DNA from: Pseudosporangium ferrugineum
Lineage (GTDB): Bacteria > Actinomycetota > Actinomycetes > Mycobacteriales > Micromonosporaceae
Direction: 5' to 3'
Length of the DNA stretch: 64,000 nt
Assembly: GCF_003002065.1 (NCBI RefSeq)
Contig: NZ_PVZG01000004.1
Coordinates: 432,244 to 496,243 of the forward strand
The stretch's first letter is position 1. Each line of letters begins with the position of its first letter. The position numbers and the translations under genes are program-made. The notes under the pieces are model-generated. The model saw only the letters and a list, made by a program, of their open reading frames with translations. It was not told the origin of the DNA and made no database searches. This document shows positions 41,445-49,914 of the stretch, piece after piece.

Positions 41445-42380
41445 TCAGCCGGCGTCGGGGGCGAGGCGGCGGGGCGCCAGGCGGAAAGCGCCGGGGGTCA
41501 TGCCGCGGTCGCGGACGAAGGCGCGGGTGAACGACGGCACGGACCGGTATCCCACCCGGGCGGCGACGGCCTCGACCGGGTCGCGGGTGTCCCGGAGGTC
41601 GACAGCGGCGAGGTCCATGCGCCACTGGGTGAGGTAGCTCGCCGGGCTGCGGCTCATGGCCGTCTGGAAGCGGCGTGCCAGGGTCGCCCTGCTGACGTGC
41701 ATCGAGGCGGCCAGCGTCGTGGTCGTCCAGTCCGCGGCCGGGTCGGCGTGGATGCGTTCCACCGCCTCGCGCACCACGGGGTCGTCGACCCATCCCAGCC
41801 ACGTGCCGCGCGGCTGCGCCGTGCGGCCGGACAACCAGCCCCGGACCAGCTGGATCAGGATGAGGTCGACCAGGCTCTCGATCACGGCGCCGGTGGCGAG
41901 CTGCGGGCGGGCGAGTTCCCGGCCGAGCAGGCGCACGATGTCGTCCAGGTACGCCGCGCCGGACTCGCCGCCCTGGAAGTGGAAGGGGTCGGGCAGCTCG
42001 TCGAGCACCTGCGTCCTGGTCAGGTGGTTGCAGTCGTAGTAGATGGTGAACAGTCGCGTGCGTGCCGGACCGGAGCCGAGGAACACCGTCCGGCCGTCCC
42101 GGGGCGGGCAGACCGTTGCCTCCCGCATCGAGGGGCCGCCGTCGGGAACATCGGTCAGCCCGTGCGGCGCGCCGGGTGGCACCAGCACGACGTCGCCGGC
42201 GGCCAGCCGCACGTGCCGCCCGTCGCCCATCACCAGCCACGCGCCTCCACTGAGGACCGCGTGAGCGGCTATCCCTCGATAGTTCGCCAGCTCGGCGTGC
42301 CAGTGGGTGCCCGCTTCCATGCGTGCCCCCACGGAGCCCTTCATGCCCGACACCCGAAGCACCTCGGTGACCAGATCCAC
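41445..42380 (-). CDS. AraC family transcriptional regulator (cupin-type)
   Basis: 311 residues. An N-terminal cupin_6-like sensor (about 20-150, including GGAWLVMGDG and VVLVPPGAPHG) is followed by a C-terminal AraC double helix-turn-helix (TTLAASMHVSRATLARRF and AARVGYRSVPSFTRAF). It probably controls the divergent SDR gene and itself. The start is a GTG at 42380 with no clear ribosome binding site. The inducer is unknown. Confidence 0.85.
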   Translation of the reverse strand: MDLVTEVLRVSGMKGSVGARMEAGTHWHAELANYRGIAAHAVLSGGAWLVMGDGRHVRLAAGDVVLVPPGAPHGLTDVPDGGPSMREATVCPPRDGRTVFLGSGPARTRLFTIYYDCNHLTRTQVLDELPDPFHFQGGESGAAYLDDIVRLLGRELARPQLATGAVIESLVDLILIQLVRGWLSGRTAQPRGTWLGWVDDPVVREAVERIHADPAADWTTTTLAASMHVSRATLARRFQTAMSRSPASYLTQWRMDLAAVDLRDTRDPVEAVAARVGYRSVPSFTRAFVRDRGMTPGAFRLAPRRLAPDAG

Positions 42381-42395
42381 GCCGTGAGCTTAGCG

Positions 42396-42420
42396 GTATG
42401 CGTCACCGAGTGAGTCATAC
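42396..42420. promoter_or_regulatory. Imperfect palindrome in AraC/SDR promoter
   Basis: Arms GTATGCGTCAC and GTGAGTCATAC (9 of 11 paired) separated by 3 bases, 15 bp from the AraC start. A further inverted repeat, AGCATCG / CGATGCT, lies at 42444-42468. Either could be the operator of the AraC protein. Confidence 0.4.
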
Positions 42421-42518
42421 GGATAAGAGATATGCGTCAGACGAGCATCGACTGTCGCAGGCGATGCTTCATAGCATGACGTCATCCCATTCGATCCGAT
42501 GGCAAGGCGAGGCAAGAC

Positions 42519-43304
42519 ATGCAGCTTCAGGGACGTACCGCGCTGGTGACCGGGGTCGGGGCCGGCAACCTCGGGCACCACTTCGTTCAGCAGCTCCTCG
42601 AGCGGGGAGCGGCGCGGGTCTACGCCACCGCGCGCCGCCCCGAGAACATCGACGCCCCCGGCGCCGAGGTGCTGCGGCTCGACATGACCCACCAGGAGTC
42701 GGTCACCGAGGCCGCGGCCGTCGCGCACGGCGTCGACCTGCTCATCAACAACGCCTCCGTCGCCTTCCCCGGGCTCACCTTCCTCGGCGGCGACCCGGAG
42801 ATGATCCGCCGCCAGTTCGACACCAACGTCTTCGGCACGCTCGCCATGATCCGGGCGTTCGCCCCGGTTCTGGCCGCCAACGGCGGCGGCGCCATCCTCA
42901 ACGTGCTGTCGGCGGCGGCCTGGTCGGCCACCGAGGGACTCGGCGTCTACGGCGCGTCCAAGGCAGCCCTGTGGAGCATGACGGCCAACCTGCGCGGCGA
43001 ATTGTCGAGGCAGGGAACGTTCGTCAGCAGCCTGGTCTTCGGCATGGCGTCCACCCCCGTCATGAAGGCGCTGGTGGACAGCGTCGCCGGCCCCGGGGCC
43101 CTGGACGACCTCATGACCGATCCGGCGGTGATCGTCGCCCGGGCCCTGGACGGCCTCGAGGCCGGCAGCATCGAGATCGTGGCGGACACGCTCGCCGTGG
43201 ACGCCAAGGCGGCGCTGACCGGCGACGGCAAGTCCGCGTACGGCTCGCTCTCGGACGACTACTCCATCCCGCAGCCCACGAGCGCCGTGCCCGGCGAACT
43301 CTGA
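42519..43304 (+). CDS. SDR family oxidoreductase
   Basis: 261 residues of the short-chain dehydrogenase/reductase family. The cofactor motif is GVGAGNLGH (about 12-20, T-G-x3-G-x-G variant), with LLINNAS (about 74-80), NVLSAAAWS for the catalytic Ser and GVYGASKAAL for Tyr-x3-Lys. NAD(P) is the cofactor; the substrate is unknown. It is divergently transcribed from an AraC regulator, which probably senses the substrate or product. Confidence 0.9.
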   Translation: MQLQGRTALVTGVGAGNLGHHFVQQLLERGAARVYATARRPENIDAPGAEVLRLDMTHQESVTEAAAVAHGVDLLINNASVAFPGLTFLGGDPEMIRRQFDTNVFGTLAMIRAFAPVLAANGGGAILNVLSAAAWSATEGLGVYGASKAALWSMTANLRGELSRQGTFVSSLVFGMASTPVMKALVDSVAGPGALDDLMTDPAVIVARALDGLEAGSIEIVADTLAVDAKAALTGDGKSAYGSLSDDYSIPQPTSAVPGEL

Positions 43305-43350
43305 ACACACCGGCGTTGTCCTCATCGGCACCAGCCGCTACGTTCCGGGA

Positions 43351-44559
43351 ATGGACAGCTCCTATGTCGTACGGGCGGCCCATGCGTTCGACGGTGAGGC
43401 CTTCCTCGCCGACGGGGTGCAGGTTCACGTCGAGGGCGGTCGCATCGCCGCGGTCCGGCCGCGGCACGCGCCGGTGCCCCCGGGCCTGCCGGTATGGGAT
43501 CGGCCCGGCGCCACCGTCCTGCCCGGCCTGATCGACACCCACGTCCACCTCGTGGCCGGCGACGAACCGGACGCCCTCGTGCTGGATGCCGGGCGATCCG
43601 CGGCCGAACGCGAACAGGTCATCCGCCGGGCCCTGCTGGCGCAGGTCCGCGCCGGGGTGACCACGGTGCGGGACCTGGGCGACAACCGGTTCGCGGTCCT
43701 GGACCGGACGGTCCGCGACGATGAGCCCTCGGTCGTCGGATCCGGGCCGCCCATCACGTCGGCCGACGGTCACTGCGCCGCGCTCGGCGGCGCAGTGACC
43801 GGACGGGATGCGCTGCGGGCCGCTGTCGCCCAGCGACATGACCACGGCGCCCAGATCGTCAAAGTCGTCGTGAGCGGCGGAGCGATGACGGCCGGGTCCG
43901 ATCTGCTGCGATTGCAGTTCGAGGTCGCCGACGTCCGCGTCGTGGTCGACGAGGCTCACCGCCGCGGGCTGCCGGTGACCGCGCACGCCCACCCGGTGTC
44001 CGCCGTCGAGGTGTGCCTGGCCGCGGGCGTGGACGCGATCGAGCACTGCACGTGCCTGACTCCGTACGGAATCCACACCCCGGACGCGGTGGTCGCCGGG
44101 CTGGCCGAACGCCGGGTCCGGGTGTGCCCGACGTTCGGCCGGTTGCCCTCGCTTCCGCCGTCGCCGCAGGCGATCGAGGTCATGCGCCGCACCGGGATGA
44201 CGCTGGAGGCCCGGTTCGCGCAGGTCGGCCGGCTCCACACCGCCGGGGTGCCCCTGCTCGCCGGCTCGGATGCCGGCATCCACCCCGCCAAGCCGCACGG
44301 GGTGCTTGCGCATGCGGTCGGTGAGCTGGTCCGGTCCGGCCTACCGGTGTCCGCCGCGGTCGCTGCCGCGACCTCGGAGGCCGCGGAGGCGTGCGGGCTG
44401 ACCGGCACCGCGGGACGGCTTCGCCCGGGCATGGCGGCTGACCTTGTCGTGGTGGACGGTGACGTGCAACGCGACGTCCTTGCCCTCACCCGGATCCGGG
44501 AGGTGGTCCTGCGCGGCCGGCCCGTCGTCAGCGCCGCCGGGCCACCAGCACCGAGTTGA
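43351..44559 (+). CDS. Amidohydrolase family protein
   Basis: 402 residues of the metal-dependent amidohydrolase superfamily. Ligand motifs: GLIDTHVHL (H-x-H, about 59-67), the candidate carbamylated Lys in IVKVVVSGGA, the His ligands TAHAH and AIEHCT, and the catalytic Asp in LAGSDAG. The fit is to the imidazolonepropionase/Xaa-Pro dipeptidase-like subgroup; the substrate is unknown. It starts 46 bp after the SDR gene. Its end overlaps the convergent NAS-like gene by 32 bp. Confidence 0.85.
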   Translation: MDSSYVVRAAHAFDGEAFLADGVQVHVEGGRIAAVRPRHAPVPPGLPVWDRPGATVLPGLIDTHVHLVAGDEPDALVLDAGRSAAEREQVIRRALLAQVRAGVTTVRDLGDNRFAVLDRTVRDDEPSVVGSGPPITSADGHCAALGGAVTGRDALRAAVAQRHDHGAQIVKVVVSGGAMTAGSDLLRLQFEVADVRVVVDEAHRRGLPVTAHAHPVSAVEVCLAAGVDAIEHCTCLTPYGIHTPDAVVAGLAERRVRVCPTFGRLPSLPPSPQAIEVMRRTGMTLEARFAQVGRLHTAGVPLLAGSDAGIHPAKPHGVLAHAVGELVRSGLPVSAAVAAATSEAAEACGLTGTAGRLRPGMAADLVVVDGDVQRDVLALTRIREVVLRGRPVVSAAGPPAPS

Positions 44560-45394
44560 TCACCTCCCCCAGAGGGTGCAGGAGGAGCTCCGGCACCAGT
44601 CCGGCGTCATGGACGTCGCCGGTGTCGACCACGGGGTACAGCAGCGACCTCAGGCCGTCCGCGCTGCGGATGACGACGTGGGTTCCGGGCTCGACGGACA
44701 GTGCGACGGCTCGCAACGCCGCCCGCTTCTGCGCCTGCGTGGTGCCGACCAGCGCGGCGACGACCACGACGTCGCAACCGGCGACCGCGGGTGCCATGTC
44801 GGCCGGGGAGGCCGCGTCGGCCAGGAGGACGCTGATCCGATGCGCCGGGACGAGCCGATCGACGAGGCGGCGGGAAAGCTCGACGGCCTCGCGGTCCCGG
44901 TCCACGACCGTGGCCTCGGCTCCCAGGGCGCGGCACAGCAGGATGGCGCTCAGCGGCAACGGACCACCGCCGACGAAGCAGAGCCGGCGGGTGCTCCCGG
45001 GCGGGTGACCCGCTCCCGCCAGGGCGTGCACCTCGAGCCGGGCGAGTTCCTCGTAGTTGCGGAGGTACGGGAAGGCGGCCGTCTCGGCGTCCGGATCGGC
45101 GGCGGCGAGCACCCTGCGGGCCCAGGCCTGTTCGAGCAGGGATTCCCCCTGCGCGCACAGCCGGATCAGCTCCGATCGCACGCCGCCGATGCGCGGGTCG
45201 GACAGCGCTGACGCGACTTCCCCGGCATCGGTGTGGAGGCAGGCGCTCACCAGATCGGCGAAGAGCGCGTCGACCACAGCCGACGGGGCGAGATCGCGCT
45301 GTGCCCGCAGCCTCTCGTACAGGCCGAGAATGCGGCCGGACAGTGAACCGGCTGAGGCGATGTCCCAGTCGCGAGCGGTGGACAGGCTCAGCAT
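44528..45394 (-). CDS. Nicotianamine-synthase-like enzyme
   Basis: 288 residues matching the nicotianamine synthase/CntL family. These enzymes move aminocarboxypropyl groups from S-adenosylmethionine onto an amine acceptor to build metal chelators. Seen: the N-terminal helical domain, FPYLRNYEELARLE, the SAM-site motif FVGGGPLPLSAILL (about 142-155), VVDRDREAVELSRRLV and a Rossmann-like C-terminal half. The start overlaps the GNAT stop by seven bases, so both are coupled. Downstream of a Zn/Mn ABC importer and an ArsR regulator, it suggests a nicotianamine-type metallophore. No opine dehydrogenase is nearby. Confidence 0.8.
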   Translation of the reverse strand: MLSLSTARDWDIASAGSLSGRILGLYERLRAQRDLAPSAVVDALFADLVSACLHTDAGEVASALSDPRIGGVRSELIRLCAQGESLLEQAWARRVLAAADPDAETAAFPYLRNYEELARLEVHALAGAGHPPGSTRRLCFVGGGPLPLSAILLCRALGAEATVVDRDREAVELSRRLVDRLVPAHRISVLLADAASPADMAPAVAGCDVVVVAALVGTTQAQKRAALRAVALSVEPGTHVVIRSADGLRSLLYPVVDTGDVHDAGLVPELLLHPLGEVINSVLVARRR

Positions 45395-45963
45395 CCGGGT
45401 GCCCGCAGCACCGCGTCGACGTCGATCTCGAAGTGCACCGTGTGGAACGGGTCAGGCCTGGCGTCATGGATCTCGCGGGTCGGCATCGAACGCCAGAACG
45501 CCTCCGCGCCGGGGACGCCGGCATCGGTGTGCAGGTACACCCGGCGGTATCCGCCCGGGCCGGCACTCCAGGCCACGGCCCGCCCGGCAAGGGCACGACC
45601 CACACCGCGGCGACGCGCCCTCCGGGCGACCCACACCCGGACGAGCTGGCACACCTCCGGCCGGTTGTATTCGCGCGCGAGCCACTCCGGGTTCGGCGGG
45701 CTGGTCAGCACGCACGGCTTGACGGCAGCGGTGCCCACGACGCCGGCCACGTCCCGGGCGACGAGCAACACGCACCCCGGGCGGCGCAGGTAGGCCGCCT
45801 CCAGATCATCGAGATCTCGATGCCACTGCTCGCGGTATCCGCCGAGGTCGGTGCGCAACACCTCCCGCATGACCGCCTCCGCCTCGAGCAGATCCGCCGG
45901 CGCGGCCGGCCCGACGATCAGGTCCGAGGACTCGACCAGGCCCGTTCCCTGAGGGCTCGACAT
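45388..45963 (-). CDS. GNAT family N-acetyltransferase
   Basis: 191 residues of the GNAT fold. The acetyl-CoA loop is seen as VRVWVARRARRRGVGRAL (R-x-x-G-x-G variant, about 109-126) followed by a C-terminal FEIDVDAVL strand. Acceptor unknown. It shares seven bases with the NAS-like gene, so the acetyltransferase may modify the product of that enzyme or its precursor. The start ATG at 45963 follows GGGAGAACCCGAAGT. A candidate metal box lies at 46038-46066. Confidence 0.8.
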   Translation of the reverse strand: MSSPQGTGLVESSDLIVGPAAPADLLEAEAVMREVLRTDLGGYREQWHRDLDDLEAAYLRRPGCVLLVARDVAGVVGTAAVKPCVLTSPPNPEWLAREYNRPEVCQLVRVWVARRARRRGVGRALAGRAVAWSAGPGGYRRVYLHTDAGVPGAEAFWRSMPTREIHDARPDPFHTVHFEIDVDAVLRAPGC

Positions 45964-46037
45964 ACTTCGGGTTCTCCCATCGGTACTTCGACATTCTCCG
46001 GTTCAAGCGATGCCCGGACGACCTCGGCCGGCCGGGC

Positions 46038-46066
46038 ATCGTTAATAGCAACGATTTTCATTTGCT
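46038..46066. promoter_or_regulatory. Candidate metal-responsive box before GNAT-NAS operon
   Basis: On the minus strand the region reads AAATGAAAATCG then a 6-bp inverted repeat ATCGTT-N6-AACGAT. The AAATGAAAA core is shared with the box before the ABC importer (49827-49850). It resembles Zur/Fur-type AT-rich boxes, which stand out in this GC-rich DNA. Confidence 0.4.
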
Positions 46067-46371
46067 CAGGTGACGGAGGCGTACCTCAGCACCTCGTTCA
46101 CGAGCCGCCCGGTCGCCTCATCGTGCAGCGCGTAGAAGACGTGCCGGCCGCGGCGCTGCCGCCGCACCAGCCCGGCGTCCTTCAGGAAACGAAGGTGGTG
46201 CGCCAGGGCCGTCGGATCCGCCGGTACGGCATCGGCCAGCTCCGCGGGCGTGAGTTCGCCGGACCGCAACAGGACGAGAATGTGCAGCCGGTGCCCGTAA
46301 GCCATGCCACGCAGGACGATGACCGCGCGTTCCAGCTCCGGGTGGGAAGAGGCGGTGGGCGCCGCGTTCAT
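46066..46371 (-). CDS. ArsR family transcriptional regulator
   Basis: 101 residues with a winged helix: ELERAVIVLRGMAYGHRLHI, LTPAELADAVPADPTALAHH (recognition helix) and the wing RRQRRGRHVFYAL. It lacks the Cys motif of arsenic sensors (ELCVC). His and Asp at the C-terminal end (LHDEAT) could form an alpha-5 metal site as in Zn/Ni sensors, but the full ligand set is not present. Translation is coupled to the ABC permease (ATGA). It is likely to control this metal cluster. Confidence 0.75.
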   Translation of the reverse strand: MNAAPTASSHPELERAVIVLRGMAYGHRLHILVLLRSGELTPAELADAVPADPTALAHHLRFLKDAGLVRRQRRGRHVFYALHDEATGRLVNEVLRYASVT

Positions 46372-47186
46372 GCTGTGGCCCTCGGCCGGAGATCCCGCAC
46401 CCGGGCCAGCAGCGACGACAGCATCAGGATCGCCGTCGCCGCCAGGGCGATGCTCGCGCCGGCGGCGACGTTCCAGTGGCTGGAGGCGTACAGGCCGGCG
46501 AGCCCGCTGCCGGCACCGATCGCGACCGCCAACGCGGTCATGACCGGCAACCGGGTGGACCACATCCGTGCCGCCGCGGCCGGTGCCACGATGAGCGCCA
46601 GAGCCAGAACGGTGCCCACGGCGGGCACGATCGTCACGACGACGACTTCGATGGTGAGCAGCAGTACCAGATCCCAGGCGCCGGTGGCGTAGCCTGCCGC
46701 CCGCGCCCCGGCACGGTCGAAGCCGGTGAACAGCAGGGGACGAGCGAAGGCCAGCAGCACCAGCCCCACCGCCAGAAGAACGACCGCGGTGATGACCAGG
46801 TCGCGTTCGCTGACGGTGAGAATCGATCCGACCAGGAATGCGGACAGGTCGCGGCTGAACCCGCTCTGGGTGGCCACCAGTCCGGCGCCGAGGGCGAACC
46901 CGGCGGAGATCATGACACCCGTCGCCGCGGCGGCGTCCTGGCCGCGGCGCCGGCTCAGCGCCGCGACTCCCACGGCGACGGCGGCGCCCGCGACGACACC
47001 GCCGATGACGATGTTGACGCCGATGATGGAGGCCACCACGACGCCGGGAAAGGTGGCGTGGGTCAGGGCCATCGTGAAGAACGACAGCCGGCGCAGCACC
47101 ACCTGCACGCCGACGAGGCCGGCCAGAGCGCCGACGAGCAGCACCTCGGCCGCCGCCCGGTGCACCGCGTCATCCCACCAGCTCAT
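46368..47186 (-). CDS. Metal ABC transporter permease (ZnuB/MntB-like), second
   Basis: 272 residues, about eight helices, of the ABC-3 family. VLLVGALAGLVGVQVVLRRL and GTVLALALIVAPAAAARMWS (near 205) are typical. It starts at MSWWDD behind AAGGACC and overlaps the previous permease by 17 bases. With the paralog at 47170-48054 it would form a heterodimeric Zn or Mn import channel. Confidence 0.85.
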   Translation of the reverse strand: MSWWDDAVHRAAAEVLLVGALAGLVGVQVVLRRLSFFTMALTHATFPGVVVASIIGVNIVIGGVVAGAAVAVGVAALSRRRGQDAAAATGVMISAGFALGAGLVATQSGFSRDLSAFLVGSILTVSERDLVITAVVLLAVGLVLLAFARPLLFTGFDRAGARAAGYATGAWDLVLLLTIEVVVVTIVPAVGTVLALALIVAPAAAARMWSTRLPVMTALAVAIGAGSGLAGLYASSHWNVAAGASIALAATAILMLSSLLARVRDLRPRATA

Positions 47187-48054
47187 GCGGGGAGGTCCTT
47201 TCCGGGCGGACCGAACCGGACGGGTGCCGCCGCAGGCGCAGCGCACCCAGGGGCAGCAGCACGTAGGCGAGGACGAGGATCAGGACGACCGCCGACGCCG
47301 ACGTCAGCGAGATGCCGTGGTCGACTGACGCGGTCCAGCTGAGCAGCAGACCGCCGTACCCGGCGAGCAGGACCAGGCCGCTGCCGAGGACGGCCATCAC
47401 CGCCAGGCGCGACGTGATCATGCGGGCGGCCGCGGCGGGCACGATGAGCAGGGCCACCACCAGGATCGTGCCGACGGCACGGACCGCGGCGACCACCACG
47501 AGCGCGACCACGACGTTGAGCCACAGGTCCAGCCAGACGATGCGGAAGCCCGCCGCGGCGGCGCCCGCCGGGTCGAAGGCCCGGAAGATCAGGGCACGGG
47601 CGCCGACCAGCAGCACGCCGAGGATGATCACCGCCAGCACGGCGGTCTCGGCGATCTGGCGCGGTGTGACGGTCAGGATGCGACCGAACAGGAACGAGGT
47701 CAGGTCGGACGTGTACGAGGACCGCCGGGAGACGATCACCACGCCGATGGAGAACATCGCCGCGAGCACGACGGCCGCGGACGCGTCGTCGGACAGGGCG
47801 CCGCCGCGAGTCAGCACCGTCAGGAGGACCGCGGTGACGACCCCGGCGATCAGCGCGCCGGCGAACAGACCCTCGGCGCCACCGGACACGAACCCGATGA
47901 CGACCCCGGGGAAGACGGTGTGGGTCAGCGCGTCGGAGACGAAGGACAGCCGCCGCACGAACACCAGGACACTGACCGGGCCGCAGATGAGCGCCAGCAG
48001 TGCGAGCTCGGCCAGCGCCCGGCCCATGAACGGAACGGTGAACGGCTCGATCAC
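47170..48054 (-). CDS. Metal ABC transporter permease (ZnuB/MntB-like), first
   Basis: 294 residues, about eight helices, ABC-3 family. It has ALICGPVSVLVFVRRLSFVS near the start and GTILVVALLIVPAAAARMIT around 215. The GTG at 48054 overlaps the ATPase stop (GTGA). Two permease genes in one operon suggest a heterodimer. Metal identity (Zn, Mn or Fe) is not settled by the sequence. Confidence 0.85.
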   Translation of the reverse strand: MIEPFTVPFMGRALAELALLALICGPVSVLVFVRRLSFVSDALTHTVFPGVVIGFVSGGAEGLFAGALIAGVVTAVLLTVLTRGGALSDDASAAVVLAAMFSIGVVIVSRRSSYTSDLTSFLFGRILTVTPRQIAETAVLAVIILGVLLVGARALIFRAFDPAGAAAAGFRIVWLDLWLNVVVALVVVAAVRAVGTILVVALLIVPAAAARMITSRLAVMAVLGSGLVLLAGYGGLLLSWTASVDHGISLTSASAVVLILVLAYVLLPLGALRLRRHPSGSVRPERTSPHELVG

Positions 48055-48806
48055 GGTTCCACCAGCACCGTCCGGCCGTCGTCCACGTCCACCGCGTGTC
48101 CGCCGTACGCGCGCCGCAACGCGCTCGCGGTCAACGCCTCGGCGGGGGTGCCCAGTGCCCACTGGCGCCCGTTGAGCAGACAGACGAGGTCGGAGAATTC
48201 CCGGGCGACGGCAAGGTCGTGAGTGCTGAGCACCACGGTGGTGCCGGCCGCGCTGAGGTCGTGCAGCACCCGCAGGATCGCCTCCTGACTCACGGCGTCG
48301 ACGCCGTTGAACGGCTCATCGAGAAGCAGCAGCCGGGGTTCGGCCGCGATCGCGCGTGCCAGCAGCACGCGCTGGCGCTGGCCGCCGGAGAGCACGCCGA
48401 ACTGACGCTGCGCCTTGTCGGCAAGCCCGACGCGCTCCAGGGCCTCCCGCACCGCGGCGCGGTCCGCGGCCCGGGCGGGGCGCCACCAGCCGATGCGGCG
48501 GTAGCGGCCCATCATGACGACCTGCCGGGCGCTGACCGGGAAGGCAGCGTCGAGGGATCCGGTCTGGGGCACGTAGCCGGTGACGCTTCGCGCCTGAGCG
48601 GGCGGCCGGCCCAGCACCGTCGCGCTGCCGTGCAGGACCGGCACGAGGCCGAGCACCGATCTGATCAGCGTGGACTTGCCGGCGCCGTTCGGGCCGACCA
48701 GGGTCAGGCGCTGACCGGCGTGCACGTTCAGCTCGATGTCGGTCAGCACGGGACTACCGTGGTAGCCGACGCTGACCCCGCTGAAACCGAGGGTGGCGTC
48801 GGCCAT
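48051..48806 (-). CDS. Metal ABC transporter ATP-binding protein (ZnuC/MntA-like)
   Basis: 251 residues with all ABC ATPase motifs: Walker A GPNGAGKS (about 38-45), Q-loop YVPQTGSLD, signature LSGGQRQR, Walker B LLLLDEPFNGVD and switch STHDL. Its size and motif spacing fit the ZnuC/MntA-type metal importer. It lies between the binding protein and the permeases and should power the whole importer. Confidence 0.9.
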   Translation of the reverse strand: MADATLGFSGVSVGYHGSPVLTDIELNVHAGQRLTLVGPNGAGKSTLIRSVLGLVPVLHGSATVLGRPPAQARSVTGYVPQTGSLDAAFPVSARQVVMMGRYRRIGWWRPARAADRAAVREALERVGLADKAQRQFGVLSGGQRQRVLLARAIAAEPRLLLLDEPFNGVDAVSQEAILRVLHDLSAAGTTVVLSTHDLAVAREFSDLVCLLNGRQWALGTPAEALTASALRRAYGGHAVDVDDGRTVLVEP

Positions 48807-48807
48807 C

Positions 48808-49803
48808 TCAACCGGCCAGGGCGGACGTGATCACTCGGGTGTTGTGTTGCTCGGCGCCGAGGTAGGTGCCCTGCGGAGTGCCTTCGGCGCCGAGGCTGTC
48901 GCCGTACAGGGCGTCCTCGCCACCCACGACCTTGACGCCGGCCTGCTGGGCGATGGCCTCGGCGCTCTTGGGCGGCAGCGAGCTCTCGGTGAAGATCGCC
49001 CTGGTGCCGGTCGCCCTGATCCTCGCGACGAGGTCGTTGAGCTGCTGGGCGGACAACTCGGCGGAGGTGTCGAGGCTGGGGATCACCGAGCCGACGAATT
49101 CCAGCTTGTAGCGGTCGACGTAGTAGCCGAACGCGTCATGGTTGGTGACCAGCTTGCGCTGCGCCGGCGGGATCTTGGCGAAGGCCGCCTCGTTGTCGGC
49201 GTCCAGCTTGTCGATCTTCGCCGTGTACTCGGCCCGGTTCCTGGCGAAGGTGGCGGCGTGCGCGGGGTCGGCGGCGGTCAGCGCCTTCTCGATGGTGATG
49301 ACCATGATCTTCGCGTTGCGGGGGTCGTGCCAGATGTGCGGATCGTGCTCCTCCCCTTCGGCGTGCTCCTCCCCTTCGGCGTGCTCCTCGCCTTCCTCCT
49401 CGTGCTCGTGGCCACCCTCGCGCAGCGTCACGCCCTGGCTGGAGTCGACCACCGTGCCTTGGAAGCCGGCGGACTCGATGGTCCGGTCGAGCCACTCCTC
49501 GAGGCCCACACCGTTCTTGACGACGATCTTCGCCTTGCCGATGGCCCGCAGGTCGGCGGGGGTCGGCTCGTAGTCGTGCGGGTCCACATTGGGCTTGATG
49601 ACCTGGGTGACCGCCACGTCGTCGCCGCCGACGTTGCGCACAAAATCGGCGACCTCGGGGGTGGTGGCGACCACCGCCAGCCGCGTACCGGAGGAAGACG
49701 TGCTGTTCGCGGCGGCGTCGTCGCCGCCGGATCCGCACGCGCCGAGAAGAACCAGAGCCGCGGCGGTGGCCGCGGCCGCGAGAATGCGATGCCGATGTTC
49801 CAT
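48808..49803 (-). CDS. Metal-binding lipoprotein of ABC importer (ZnuA-like)
   Basis: 331 residues, ZnuA/cluster-A-I family. A lipoprotein signal ends LLGACGSG (lipobox LGAC, Cys23). Metal-site His and acidic residues are visible in VDPHDYEPTPAD, IWHDPRNAK and TNHDAFGYYV, with a C-terminal Asp/Glu region (TESSLPPKSAE). Between residues about 130 and 155 is a His/Glu-rich loop with repeats EEHAEG, typical of zinc-specific ZnuA proteins, which favours Zn2+ over Mn2+. It is the first gene of the importer operon. Confidence 0.9.
   Translation of the reverse strand: MEHRHRILAAAATAAALVLLGACGSGGDDAAANSTSSSGTRLAVVATTPEVADFVRNVGGDDVAVTQVIKPNVDPHDYEPTPADLRAIGKAKIVVKNGVGLEEWLDRTIESAGFQGTVVDSSQGVTLREGGHEHEEEGEEHAEGEEHAEGEEHDPHIWHDPRNAKIMVITIEKALTAADPAHAATFARNRAEYTAKIDKLDADNEAAFAKIPPAQRKLVTNHDAFGYYVDRYKLEFVGSVIPSLDTSAELSAQQLNDLVARIRATGTRAIFTESSLPPKSAEAIAQQAGVKVVGGEDALYGDSLGAEGTPQGTYLGAEQHNTRVITSALAG
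49345..49398. repeat. 18-bp tandem repeat in ZnuA-like His loop
   Basis: Two identical copies of GTGCTCCTCCCCTTCGGC and a third diverged one. They encode the EEHAEG repeats of the His-rich metal loop, so loop length may vary between strains. Confidence 0.7.
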
Positions 49804-49826
49804 CTGAGGACTCCGTTCCTGAGGAT

Positions 49827-49850
49827 CAGAACGGTAATCGTTTTCATTTA
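49827..49850. promoter_or_regulatory. Candidate metal-responsive box before ABC operon
   Basis: On the minus strand it reads AAATGAAAACGATTACCGTT, containing AACG-N5-CGTT, 24-47 bp upstream of the start at 49803. It shares AAATGAAAA with 46038-46066 and resembles a Zur-type box. It is AT-rich against the GC-rich background. Confidence 0.45.
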
Positions 49851-49914
49851 GTATCGTCTAATGCTGAGATGACCATGCATGCACACCGGATGGGCGAATG
49901 CGCTGTGCGGCGCT

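Noticed and set aside
49345..49398. Second tandem repeat considered as regulatory repeats
   Set aside because: It lies inside the ZnuA-like coding region and encodes the His-rich loop.
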